Of a stretch of DNA of 64,000 bases, positions 30,001 to 42,000 are shown in pieces. The stretch is from Pisaster brevispinus (lineage: Eukaryota > Echinodermata > Asteroidea > Forcipulatida > Asteriidae): the NCBI GenBank assembly GCA_023634235.1, contig JAMKCF010000072.1, forward strand, positions 186,001 through 250,000, given 5' to 3'. The notes under the pieces were generated by a model. It did no database searches and was not told where the DNA came from. It saw only the letters and a list, made by a program, of their open reading frames with translations. Positions within the stretch are counted from its first letter, which is position 1. Each line of letters begins with the position of its first letter. Made by a program: the position numbers and the translations under genes.

Positions 30001-33000
30001 ACACCAGCTGTTGTGGTAACATCTGCAGTTGTGGTAGCCTCAGCTGTTGTAGTTACATCAGGTGTTGTGGTAGCTCCAGTTGTGGTATTTACATCTTCAG
30101 TTGTGGTTACACCAGCTCTTGTGGTAACATCTGCAGTTGTTGTAGCTTCAGCTTTTAAAGTTACATCTGAAGTTTTGGTTAAACCAGCTGTTGTGGTAAC
30201 ATCTGCAGTTGTGGTAACATCTGCAGTCGTGGTAGCCTCAGCTGTTGTAGTTATTTCTGCAGTTGTGGTACCTCCAGTAGTGGTAGTTACATCTGCAGTT
30301 GTGGTTACACCAGCTCCTGTGGTAACATCTGCAGTTGTGGTAGCTCCAGTTGTGGTATTTACATCTTCAGTTGTGGTTACACCAGCTCTTGTGGTAACAT
30401 CTGCAGTTGTTGTAGCTTCAGCTTTTAAAGTTACATCTGAAGGTTTGGTTAAACCAGCTGTTGTGGTAACATCTGCAGTTGTGGTAACATCTGCAGTCGT
30501 GGTAGCCTCAGCTGTTTTAGTTACATCTGCAGTTGTGGTAGCTTCAGATGTTGTGGTAACATCTGCAGTTGTGGTAGCCTCAGCTGTTGTAGTTACATCA
30601 GCAGTTGTGGTAGCTCCTTTTGTGGTAGTTATATCTGCAGTTGTGGAAACTTCAGCTTTTGTAGTTACATCTACAGTTGTAGCTACATCTGCATTTGTGG
30701 TTATATCTGTAGTGACATCTGCAGTTGTAGATTCCGCAGTTGTGGTGACATCCACAGTTGTTTTAGTTTCGACAGTTGTACTTATATCTGCAGTTGTCTT
30801 AGCTTCAGCTGTTGTAGTTACATCTGCAGTCGTTGCAGCCTCAACTGTTGTAGTCACCTCTGTAGTAGTGGTAGCTTCAGCTGGTGTAGTTAGATCTACA
30901 GTTTTAGTTACATCTGCAATTATGGTTACATCTGCAGTTGTGGTAGCTTCAGCTTGTGTAGTTACATCTACAATTGTATTAACATCTGCAGTTGTGGGAA
31001 CACCAGCTGTTGTGGTAACATCTGCAATTGTGGTAGCCTCAGCTGTTGTAGTTACATCTGCAGTTGTGCTAGCTTCAGCTGTTGTAGTTACATCTGCAGT
31101 TGTGGTTACATCTTCAGTGGTGGTTACAACAGCTGTTGTGGTAACGTCTGCAGTTGGAGTAGGCTCAGCTGTTGTAGTTACATCTGCAGTTGTGGTTACA
31201 TCTGCAGTTGTGGTAGCTTCAGCTGTGGTAGTGACATCTTCAGTTGTGGTTACATCAGCTTTTGTGGTAACATCTGAAGTTGTGGTAGCTTCAGCTCTTG
31301 TAGTAATATCTTCAGTTGTGGTAACAGCTGCAGTTGTAGGATCTTCAGATGTTGTAGTTACATCTGAAGTATTATTAGCTTCAGAAGTGGTAGTTACATC
31401 TGCAGTGGTAGTTACATCTGCAGTTGTGGTTACACCAGCTGTTGTGGTAATGTCTGCCGTTTTGGTAGCTTCAGCTGAGGTAGTTAAATCTGCAATAGTG
31501 GTAGCTTCAGCTGGTGTAGTTACATGTGCAGTTGTGGTAGCCTCAGCAATTGTAGTTGCATCTTCAGTTGTGGTAGCTTCAGCTGTTGTAGTTACATCTG
31601 CAGTTGTAGTTACTTCTTCAGTGGTGGTTACAATAGCTGTTGTGGTAACATCCGCAGTTTTGGTAGCCTCAGCTGTTGTAGTTACATCTGCAGTTGTGGT
31701 AGCTTCAGCTCTTGTAGTTACATCTGAAGTAGTGGTAGCTTCAGCTTTGGTAGTTACATCTTCGGTTGTAGTTACATCTGCAGTTGTGGTTGCACCGGCT
31801 GTTGTGGTAACATATGCAGTTGTGGTAGCCTCAGCTGTTGTAGTTACATCTGAAGTTGTAGTTACATCTGCTGTTGTGGTAGCTTTAACTGTGGTAGTTA
31901 TATCTGCAGTTGTAGTTACATCTGCAATTGTGGTTACACCAGCTGTTGTGGTAACATATGCAGTTGTGGTAGCCTCAGCTGTTGTAGTTAGATCTACAGT
32001 TGTAGTTACATTTGCAGTTGTGGTTACATCTTCAGTTGTGGTTACATCAGCTCTTGTGGTTACATCTGCAGTTGTGGTAGCCTCAGCTGTTGTAGTTATT
32101 TCTGCAGTTGTGGTAGCTCCAGTTGTGGTAGTTACATCTTCAGTTGTGGTTACACCAACTCTTGTGGTAACATCTGCAGTTGTGGTAGCCTCAGCTGTTG
32201 TAGTAACATTTGCAGTTGTTGTAGCTTCAGCTTTTAAAGTTACATCTGAAGTTGTGGTTAAACCAGCTGTGGTGGTTACATCTGCAGTAGTGGTAACATC
32301 TGCAGTCGTGGTAGCCTCAGCTGTTTTAGTTACATCTGCAGTTGTGCTAGCTTCAGCTGTTGTAGTTACATCTGCAGTTGTGATAGCTTCAGCTGTGGTA
32401 GTTATAACTTCGGTTGTAGTTACATCTGCAGTTGTGATTACACCAGCTGTTCTGGTAATATCTGAAGTTGTGGTATCTTCAGTTGTGGTAGTTACATCTT
32501 TAGTTGTGGTTACATCAGCTGTTGTGGTAACATCTTCACTTGTAGTTACTTCTTTAGTTGTAGTTACAACAGCAGTTGTGGTAATATCTGCAGTTGTAGT
32601 AGCTTCAGCTGTTGTAGTTACATCTGCAGTTGTTGTTAGATCTACAGTTGTAGTTACATCTGCAGTCGAGGTTTCATCTTCAGTTGTGATTACATCAGCT
32701 GTTGTGGTAACATCTGCAGTTTTGGTAGCCTCATCTGTTGTAGTTACAACTGCAGTTGTAGTAGCTTCAGCTGTTGTAGTTAAATCTGAAAGAGTGGTAG
32801 TTTCAGTTGTGGTAGTAAAATCTTCGGTTGTAGTTACATCTGCAATTGTGGTTACACCAGCTGTTGTGGTAAGATCTGCAGTTGTGGTAGCCTCAGCTGT
32901 TATAGTTAAATCTGTAGTTGTGGAACCTTTAACTGTGGTAGTTACATCTGCAGTTGTAGTTACATCTGCAATGGTGGTTACACCAGCTGTTGAGGTAACA

Positions 33001-36000
33001 TCCGCAGTTGTGGTAGCTTCGGCTTTTGAAGTTACATCCGCAGTTGTTGAAGTTTCAGGTGTTGTAGTTACATCTGCAGTTGTTACATCTGCAATTGTGG
33101 TTACACCAGCTGTTGTGGTAACATCTGCAGTTGTGGTAGCCTCTGCTGTTGTAGTTACATCTGCAGTTGTGGTAGCTTCGGCTTTTGAAGTTACATCCGC
33201 AGTTGTTGAAGCTTCAGGTGTTGTAGTTACATTTGCAGTTGTTACATCTGCAATTTTGGTTACACCAGCTGTTGTGGTAACATCTGCAGTTGTGGTCGCC
33301 TCAGCTGGTGTAGTTAGATCTACAGTTTTAGTGACATCCGCAGTTGTGGTAACATCTGCAGTTGTGGTAGCTTCAGCTTGTGTAGTTACATCTACAGTTC
33401 TATTAACATCTGCAGTTGTGGTTACACCAGCTGTTGTGGTGACATCTCCAGTTGTGGTAGCTCCAGTTGTTGTAGTTACATCTGAAGTCGTGGTTACACC
33501 AGCTGTTGTGGTAACATCTGCAGTTGTGGTAGCCTCAGCTGTTGTAGTTACGTCAGCAGTTGTGGTAGCTCCAGTTCTGGTAGTTACATCTGCAGTTGTG
33601 GTTGTGATTATACTAGCTCTTGTGGTAACATCTGCAGTTGTCGTAGCTCCAGTTGTTGTAGTTACATCTGAAGTCGTGGTTACACCAGCTGTTGTGGTAA
33701 CATCTGCAGTTGTGGTAGCCTCAGCTGTTGTAGTTACATCAGGTGTTGTGGTAGCTCCAGTTGTGGTATTTACATCTTCAGTTGTGGTTACACCAGCTCT
33801 TGTGGTAACATCTGCAGTTGTTGTAGCTTCAGCTTTTAAAGTTACATCTGAAGTTTTGGTTAAACCAGCTGTTGTGGTAACATCTGCACTTGTGGTAACA
33901 TCTGCAGTCGTGGTAGCCTCAGCTGTTGTAGTTATTTCTGCAGTTGTGGTACCTCCAGTAGTGGTAGTTACATCTGCAGTTGTGGTTACACCAGCTCCTG
34001 TGGTAACATCTGCAGTTGTGGTAGCTCCAGTTGTGGTATTTACATCTTCAGTTGTGGTTACACCAGCTCTTGTGGTAACATCTGCAGTTGTTGTAGCTTC
34101 AGCTTTTAAAGTTACATCTGAAGGTTTGGTTAAACCAGCTGTTGTGGTAACATCTGCAGTTGTGGTAACATCTGCAGTCGTGGTAGCCTCAGCTGTTTTA
34201 GTTACATCTGCAGTTGTGGTAGCTTCAGATGTTGTGGTAACATCTGCAGTTGTGGTAGCCTCAGCTGTTGTAGTTACATCAGCAGTTGTGGTAGCTCCTT
34301 TTGTGGTAGTTATATCTGCAGTTGTGGAAACTTCAGCTTTTGTAGTTACATCTACAGTTGTAGCTACATCTGCATTTGTGGTTATATCTGTAGTGACATC
34401 TGCAGTTGTAGATTCCGCAGTTGTGGTGACATCCACAGTTGTTTTAGTTTCGACAGTTGTACTTATATCTGCAGTTGTCTTAGCTTCAGCTGTTGTAGTT
34501 ACATCTGCAGTCGTTGCAGCCTCAACTGTTGTAGTCACCTCTGTAGTAGTGGTAGCTTCAGCTGGTGTAGTTAGATCTACAGTTTTAGTTACATCTGCAA
34601 TTATGGTTACATCTGCAGTTGTGGTAGCTTCAGCTTGTGTAGTTACATCTACAATTGTATTAACATCTGCAGTTGTGGGAACACCAGCTGTTGTGGTAAC
34701 ATCTGCAATTGTGGTAGCCTCAGCTGTTGTAGTTACATCTGCAGTTGTGCTAGCTTCAGCTGTTGTAGTTACATCTGCAGTTGTGGTTACATCTTCAGTG
34801 GTGGTTACAACAGCTGTTGTGGTAACGTCTGCAGTTGGAGTAGGCTCAGCTGTTGTAGTTACATCTGCAGTTGTGGTTACATCTGCAGTTGTGGTAGCTT
34901 CAGCTGTGGTAGTGACATCTTCAGTTGTGGTTACATCAGCTTTTGTGGTAACATCTGAAGTTGTGGTAGCTTCAGCTCTTGTAGTAATATCTTCAGTTGT
35001 GGTAACAGCTGCAGTTGTAGGATCTTCAGATGTTGTAGTTACATCTGAAGTATTATTAGCTTCAGAAGTGGTAGTTACATCTGCAGTGGTAGTTACATCT
35101 GCAGTTGTGGTTACACCAGCTGTTGTGGTAATGTCTGCCGTTTTGGTAGCTTCAGCTGAGGTAGTTAAATCTGCAATAGTGGTAGCTTCAGCTGGTGTAG
35201 TTACATGTGCAGTTGTGGTAGCCTCAGCAATTGTAGTTGCATCTTCAGTTGTCGTAGCTCCAGTTGTTGTAGTTACATCTGAAGTCGTGGTTACACCAGC
35301 TGTTGTGGTAACATCTGCAGTTGTGGTAGCCTCAGCTGTTGTAGTTACATCAGGTGTTGTGGTAGCTCCAGTTGTGGTATTTACATCTTCAGTTGTGGTT
35401 ACACCAGCTCTTGTGGTAACATCTGCAGTTGTTGTAGCTTCAGCTTTTAAAGTTACATCTGAAGTTTTGGTTAAACCAGCTGTTGTGGTAACATCTGCAG
35501 TTGTGGTAACATCTGCAGTCGTGGTAGCCTCAGCTGTTGTAGTTATTTCTGCAGTTGTGGTACCTCCAGTAGTGGTAGTTACATCTGCAGTTGTGGTTAC
35601 ACCAGCTCCTGTGGTAACATCTGCAGTTGTGGTAGCTCCAGTTGTGGTATTTACATCTTCAGTTGTGGTTACACCAGCTCTTGTGGTAACATCTGCAGTT
35701 GTTGTAGCTTCAGCTTTTAAAGTTACATCTGAAGGTTTGGTTAAACCAGCTGTTGTGGTAACATCTGCAGTTGTGGTAACATCTGCAGTCGTGGTAGCCT
35801 CAGCTGTTTTAGTTACATCTGCAGTTGTGGTAGCTTCAGATGTTGTGGTAACATCTGCAGTTGTGGTAGCCTCAGCTGTTGTAGTTACATCAGCAGTTGT
35901 GGTAGCTCCTTTTGTGGTAGTTATATCTGCAGTTGTGGAAACTTCAGCTTTTGTAGTTACATCTACAGTTGTAGCTACATCTGCATTTGTGGTTATATCT

Positions 36001-39000
36001 GTAGTGACATCTGCAGTTGTAGATTCCGCAGTTGTGGTGACATCCACAGTTGTTTTAGTTTCGACAGTTGTACTTATATCTGCAGTTGTCTTAGCTTCAG
36101 CTGTTGTAGTTACATCTGCAGTCGTTGCAGCCTCAACTGTTGTAGTCACCTCTGTAGTAGTGGTAGCTTCAGCTGGTGTAGTTAGATCTACAGTTTTAGT
36201 TACATCTGCAATTATGGTTACATCTGCAGTTGTGGTAGCTTCAGCTTGTGTAGTTACATCTACAATTGTATTAACATCTGCAGTTGTGGGAACACCAGCT
36301 GTTGTGGTAACATCTGCAATTGTGGTAGCCTCAGCTGTTGTAGTTACATCTGCAGTTGTGCTAGCTTCAGCTGTTGTAGTTACATCTGCAGTTGTGGTTA
36401 CATCTTCAGTGGTGGTTACAACAGCTGTTGTGGTAACGTCTGCAGTTGGAGTAGGCTCAGCTGTTGTAGTTACATCTGCAGTTGTGGTTACATCTGCAGT
36501 TGTGGTAGCTTCAGCTGTGGTAGTGACATCTTCAGTTGTGGTTACATCAGCTTTTGTGGTAACATCTGAAGTTGTGGTAGCTTCAGCTCTTGTAGTAATA
36601 TCTTCAGTTGTGGTAACAGCTGCAGTTGTAGGATCTTCAGATGTTGTAGTTACATCTGAAGTATTATTAGCTTCAGAAGTGGTAGTTACATCTGCAGTGG
36701 TAGTTACATCTGCAGTTGTGGTTACACCAGCTGTTGTGGTAATGTCTGCCGTTTTGGTAGCTTCAGCTGAGGTAGTTAAATCTGCAATAGTGGTAGCTTC
36801 AGCTGGTGTAGTTACATGTGCAGTTGTGGTAGCCTCAGCAATTGTAGTTGCATCTTCAGTTGTGGTAGCTTCAGCTGTTGTAGTTACATCTGCAGTTGTA
36901 GTTACTTCTTCAGTGGTGGTTACAATAGCTGTTGTGGTAACATCCGCAGTTTTGGTAGCCTCAGCTGTTGTAGTTACATCTGCAGTTGTGGTAGCTTCAG
37001 CTCTTGTAGTTACATCTGAAGTAGTGGTAGCTTCAGCTTTGGTAGTTACATCTTCGGTTGTAGTTACATCTGCAGTTGTGGTTGCACCGGCTGTTGTGGT
37101 AACATATGCAGTTGTGGTAGCCTCAGCTGTTGTAGTTACATCTGAAGTTGTAGTTACATCTGCTGTTGTGGTAGCTTTAACTGTGGTAGTTATATCTGCA
37201 GTTGTAGTTACATCTGCAATTGTGGTTACACCAGCTGTTGTGGTAACATATGCAGTTGTGGTAGCCTCAGCTGTTGTAGTTAGATCTACAGTTGTAGTTA
37301 CATTTGCAGTTGTGGTTACATCTTCAGTTGTGGTTACATCAGCTCTTGTGGTTACATCTGCAGTTGTGGTAGCCTCAGCTGTTGTAGTTATTTCTGCAGT
37401 TGTGGTAGCTCCAGTTGTGGTAGTTACATCTTCAGTTGTGGTTACACCAACTCTTGTGGTAACATCTGCAGTTGTGGTAGCCTCAGCTGTTGTAGTAACA
37501 TTTGCAGTTGTTGTAGCTTCAGCTTTTAAAGTTACATCTGAAGTTGTGGTTAAACCAGCTGTGGTGGTTACATCTGCAGTAGTGGTAACATCTGCAGTCG
37601 TGGTAGCCTCAGCTGTTTTAGTTACATCTGCAGTTGTGCTAGCTTCAGCTGTTGTAGTTACATCTGCAGTTGTGATAGCTTCAGCTGTGGTAGTTATAAC
37701 TTCGGTTGTAGTTACATCTGCAGTTGTGATTACACCAGCTGTTCTGGTAATATCTGAAGTTGTGGTATCTTCAGTTGTGGTAGTTACATCTTTAGTTGTG
37801 GTTACATCAGCTGTTGTGGTAACATCTTCAGTTGTAGTTACTTCTTTAGTTGTAGTTACAACAGCAGTTGTGGTAATATCTGCAGTTGTAGTAGCTTCAG
37901 CTGTTGTAGTTACATCTGCAGTTGTTGTTAGATCTACAGTTGTAGTTACATCTGCAGTCGAGGTTTCATCTTCAGTTGTGATTACATCAGCTGTTGTGGT
38001 AACATCTGCAGTTTTGGTAGCCTCATCTGTTGTAGTTACAACTGCAGTTGTAGTAGCTTCAGCTGTTGTAGTTAAATCTGAAAGAGTGGTAGTTTCAGTT
38101 GTGGTAGTAAAATCTTCGGTTGTAGTTACATCTGCAATTGTGGTTACACCAGCTGTTGTGGTAAGATCTGCAGTTGTGGTAGCCTCAGCTGTTATAGTTA
38201 AATCTGTAGTTGTGGAACCTTTAACTGTGGTAGTTACATCTGCAGTTGTAGTTACATCTGCAATGGTGGTTACACCAGCTGTTGAGGTAACATCCGCAGT
38301 TGTGGTAGCTTCGGCTTTTGAAGTTACATCCGCAGTTGTTGAAGTTTCAGGTGTTGTAGTTACATCTGCAGTTGTTACATCTGCAATTGTGGTTACACCA
38401 GCTGTTGTGGTAACATCTGCAGTTGTGGTAGCCTCTGCTGTTGTAGTTACATCTGCAGTTGTGGTAGCTTCGGCTTTTGAAGTTACATCCGCAGTTGTTG
38501 AAGCTTCAGGTGTTGTAGTTACATTTGCAGTTGTTACATCTGCAATTTTGGTTACACCAGCTGTTGTGGTAACATCTGCAGTTGTGGTCGCCTCAGCTGG
38601 TGTAGTTAGATCTACAGTTTTAGTGACATCCGCAGTTGTGGTAACATCTGCAGTTGTGGTAGCTTCAGCTTGTGTAGTTACATCTACAGTTCTATTAACA
38701 TCTGCAGTTGTGGTTACACCAGCTGTTGTGGTGACATCTCCAGTTGTGGTAGCTCCAGTTGTTGTAGTTACATCTGAAGTCGTGGTTACACCAGCTGTTG
38801 TGGTAACATCTGCAGTTGTGGTAGCCTCAGCTGTTGTAGTTACGTCAGCAGTTGTGGTAGCTCCAGTTCTGGTAGTTACATCTGCAGTTGTGGTTGTGAT
38901 TATACTAGCTCTTGTGGTAACATCTGCAGTTGTCGTAGCTCCAGTTGTTGTAGTTACATCTGAAGTCGTGGTTACACCAGCTGTTGTGGTAACATCTGCA

Positions 39001-42000
39001 GTTGTGGTAGCCTCAGCTGTTGTAGTTACATCAGGTGTTGTGGTAGCTCCAGTTGTGGTATTTACATCTTCAGTTGTGGTTACACCAGCTCTTGTGGTAA
39101 CATCTGCAGTTGTTGTAGCTTCAGCTTTTAAAGTTACATCTGAAGTTTTGGTTAAACCAGCTGTTGTGGTAACATCTGCAGTTGTGGTAACATCTGCAGT
39201 CGTGGTAGCCTCAGCTGTTGTAGTTACTTCTGCAGTTGTGGTACCTCCAGTAGTGGTAGTTACATCTGCAGTTGTGGTTACACCAGCTCCTGTGGTAACA
39301 TCTGCAGTTGTGGTAGCTCCAGTTGTGGTATTTACATCTTCAGTTGTGGTTACACCAGCTCTTGTGGTAACATCTGCAGTTGTTGTAGCTTCAGCTTTTA
39401 AAGTTACATCTGAAGTTTTGGTTAAACCAGCTGTTGTGGTAACATCTGCAGTTGTGGTAACATCTGCAGTCGTGGTAGCCTCAGCTGTTTTAGTTACATC
39501 TGCAGTTGTGCTAGCTTCAGATGTTGTGGTAACATCTGCAGTTGTGGTAGCCTCAGCTGTTGTAGTTACATCAGCAGTTGTGGTAGCTCCTTTTGTGGTA
39601 GTTATATCTGCAGTTGTGGAAACTTCAGCTTTTGTAGTTACATCTACAGTTGTAGCTACATCTGCATTTGTGGTTATATCTGTAGTGACATCTGCAGTTG
39701 TAGATTCCGCAGTTGTGGTGACATCCACAGTTGTTTTAGTTTCGACAGTTGTACTTATATCTGCAGTTGTCTTAGCTTCAGCTGTTGTAGTTACATCTGC
39801 AGTCGTTGCAGCCTCAACTGTTGTAGTCACCTCTGTAGTAGTGGTAGCTTCAGCTGGTGTAGTTAGATCTAAAGTTTTAGTTACATCTGCAATTATGGTT
39901 ACATCTGCAGTTGTGGTAGCTTCAGCTTGTGTAGTTACATCTACAATTGTATTAACATCTGCAGTTGTGGGAACACCAGCTGTTGTGGTAACATCTGCAA
40001 TTGTGGTAGCCTCAGCTGTTGTAGTTACATCTGCAGTTGTGCTAGCTTCAGCTGTTGTAGTTACATCTGCAGTTGTGGTACCTCCAGTTGTGGTAGTAAC
40101 ATACGCAGTTCTGGTTATACCAACTCTTGTGGTAACATCTGCAGTTGTCGTAGCTCCAGTTGTGGTAGTTACATCTGCAATTGTGCTAGCTTCAGCTGTT
40201 GTAGTTAAATCTACAGTTGTAGGTACATCTGCAGTTGTGGTTACAACAGCTGTTGTGGTAACATCTGCCGTTGTGGTAGCCTCAGCTGTTGTAGTTACTT
40301 CTGCAGTTGTGGTACCTCCAGTAGTGGTAGTTACATCTGCAGTTGTGGTTACACCAGCTCCTGTGGTAACATCTGCAGTTGTGGTAGCTCCAGTTGTGGT
40401 ATTTACATCTTCAGTTGTGGTTACACCAGCTCTTGTGGTAACATCTGCAGTTGTTGTAGCTTCAGCTTTTAAAGTTACATCTGAAGTTTTGGTTAAACCA
40501 GCTGTTGTGGTAACATCTGCAGTTGTGGTAACATCTGCAGTCGTGGTAGCCTCAGCTGTTTTAGTTACATCTGCAGTTGTGCTAGCTTCAGCTGTTGTAG
40601 TTACATCTGCAGTTGTGGTAGCTTCAGCTGTGGTAGTTACAACTTCGGTTGTAGTTACATCTGCAGTTGTAAATACACCAGCTGTTCTGGTAATATCTGA
40701 AGTTGTGGTAGCTTCAGCTTCTGTAGTTACATCTGAAGTTGTGGTAGCTTCAGCTATTGCAATTACATCTGAAGTTGTTGTAGCTTCAGCTGTTGTAGTA
40801 AGATCTTCAGTTGTAGTTACATCTGCAGTTGTGGTAGCTTTAACTGTGGAAATTACATCTGCAGTTTTAGTTACATCTGCAATTGTGGTTACAGCAGCTG
40901 TTGAGGTAATATCCGCAGTTATGGTAGCTTCTGCTTTTGTAGTTACATCTGCAGTTGTTGTAGCTTCAGCTTTTAAAGTTACATATGAAGTTGTGGTTAA
41001 ACCAGCTGTTGTGGTAACATCTGCAGTTGTGGTAGCCTCAGCTGTTGTAGTTAAATCAACAGTTGTAGTTACATCTGCAGTTGTAATTTCTTCTTCAGTT
41101 GTGGTTACATCAGCTGTTGTGGTAACATCTGCAGTTGTTGTAGCCTCAGCTGTTGTAGTTACAACTGCAGTTATAGAAGCTTCAGCTGTTGTAAGTAAAT
41201 CTGAAGTAGTGTTAGCTTCAGCTGTAGTAGTTACAACTTCGGTTTTAGTTACATCTGTATTTGTGATTAAACCAACTGTTCTGGTAATATCTGAAGATTT
41301 GGTAGCTTCAGCTAATGTAGTGACATCTGAATTTGTGGTAGCCTCAGCTATTGTAGTTACATCTGAAGTTGTAGTTACATCTGCATTTGTGATTACACCA
41401 ACTGTTCTGGTAATATCTGAAGATTTGGTAGCTTCAGCTAATGTAGTTACATCTGAATTTGTGGTAGCCTCAGCTATTGTAGTTACATCTGAAGTTGTAG
41501 TTACATCTGCAGTTGTGGTAGCCTCAGCTGTTGTAAAAATTGTAATTACATTTTCAGTTGTGGTTACATCTTCAGTTGTGGTTACATCAGCTGTTGTGGT
41601 AGCTTCAGCTGTTGTAGTTACATCTGAAGTAGTGGTAGCTTCAGCTGTGGTAGTGACATCTTCAGTTGTGGTTACATCAGCTTTTGTGGTAACATCTGAA
41701 GTTGTGGTAGCTTCAGCTCTTGTAGTAATATCTTCAGTTGTGGTAACAGCTGCAGTTGTAGTAGCTTCAGATGTTGTAGTTACATCTGAAGTAGTGTTAG
41801 CTTCAGAAGTGGTAGTTACATCTGCAGTTGTAGTTACATCTGCAGTTGTGGTTACACCAGCTGTTGTGGTAATGTCTGCCGTTTTGGTAGCTTCAGCTGA
41901 GGTAGTTAGATCTACAGTTGTAGTTACATCTGCAGTTGTTGTTACATCTTCAGTTGTGGGCACATCAGCTGTTGTGGTAACATCTGTAGTTGTAATAGCC

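Larger units (their letters stand above)
22059..40070. repeat. Zone B: young higher-order array, 5,292-bp period
   Basis: Marker ACATGTGCAGTTGTGG with AGCAATTGTAG recurs at about 22059, 26226, 29907, 31518, 35199 and 36810. Marker GTGATTATAC recurs at 24631, 28312, 33604 and 38896. Marker AATTGTATTAAC recurs at 25680, 29361, 30972, 34653, 36264 and 39945. These give a first long copy of 4,167 bp, two full copies of 5,292 bp (26226-31517 and 31518-36809) and a partial copy from 36810. Each 5,292-bp copy is a 3,681-bp block plus a truncated 1,611-bp block. Copies are nearly identical. In protein terms the period is 1,764 residues. Confidence 0.92.

Noticed and set aside
1257..40208. Short plus-strand Cys/Ser-rich frames (for example 1257-1478, 10173-10652, 25662-25985) resembling Cys-rich peptides.
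   Set aside because: They are the exact codon-for-codon complement of the Thr-rich frame and recur only because the repeats recur. I saw nothing to suggest independent genes.
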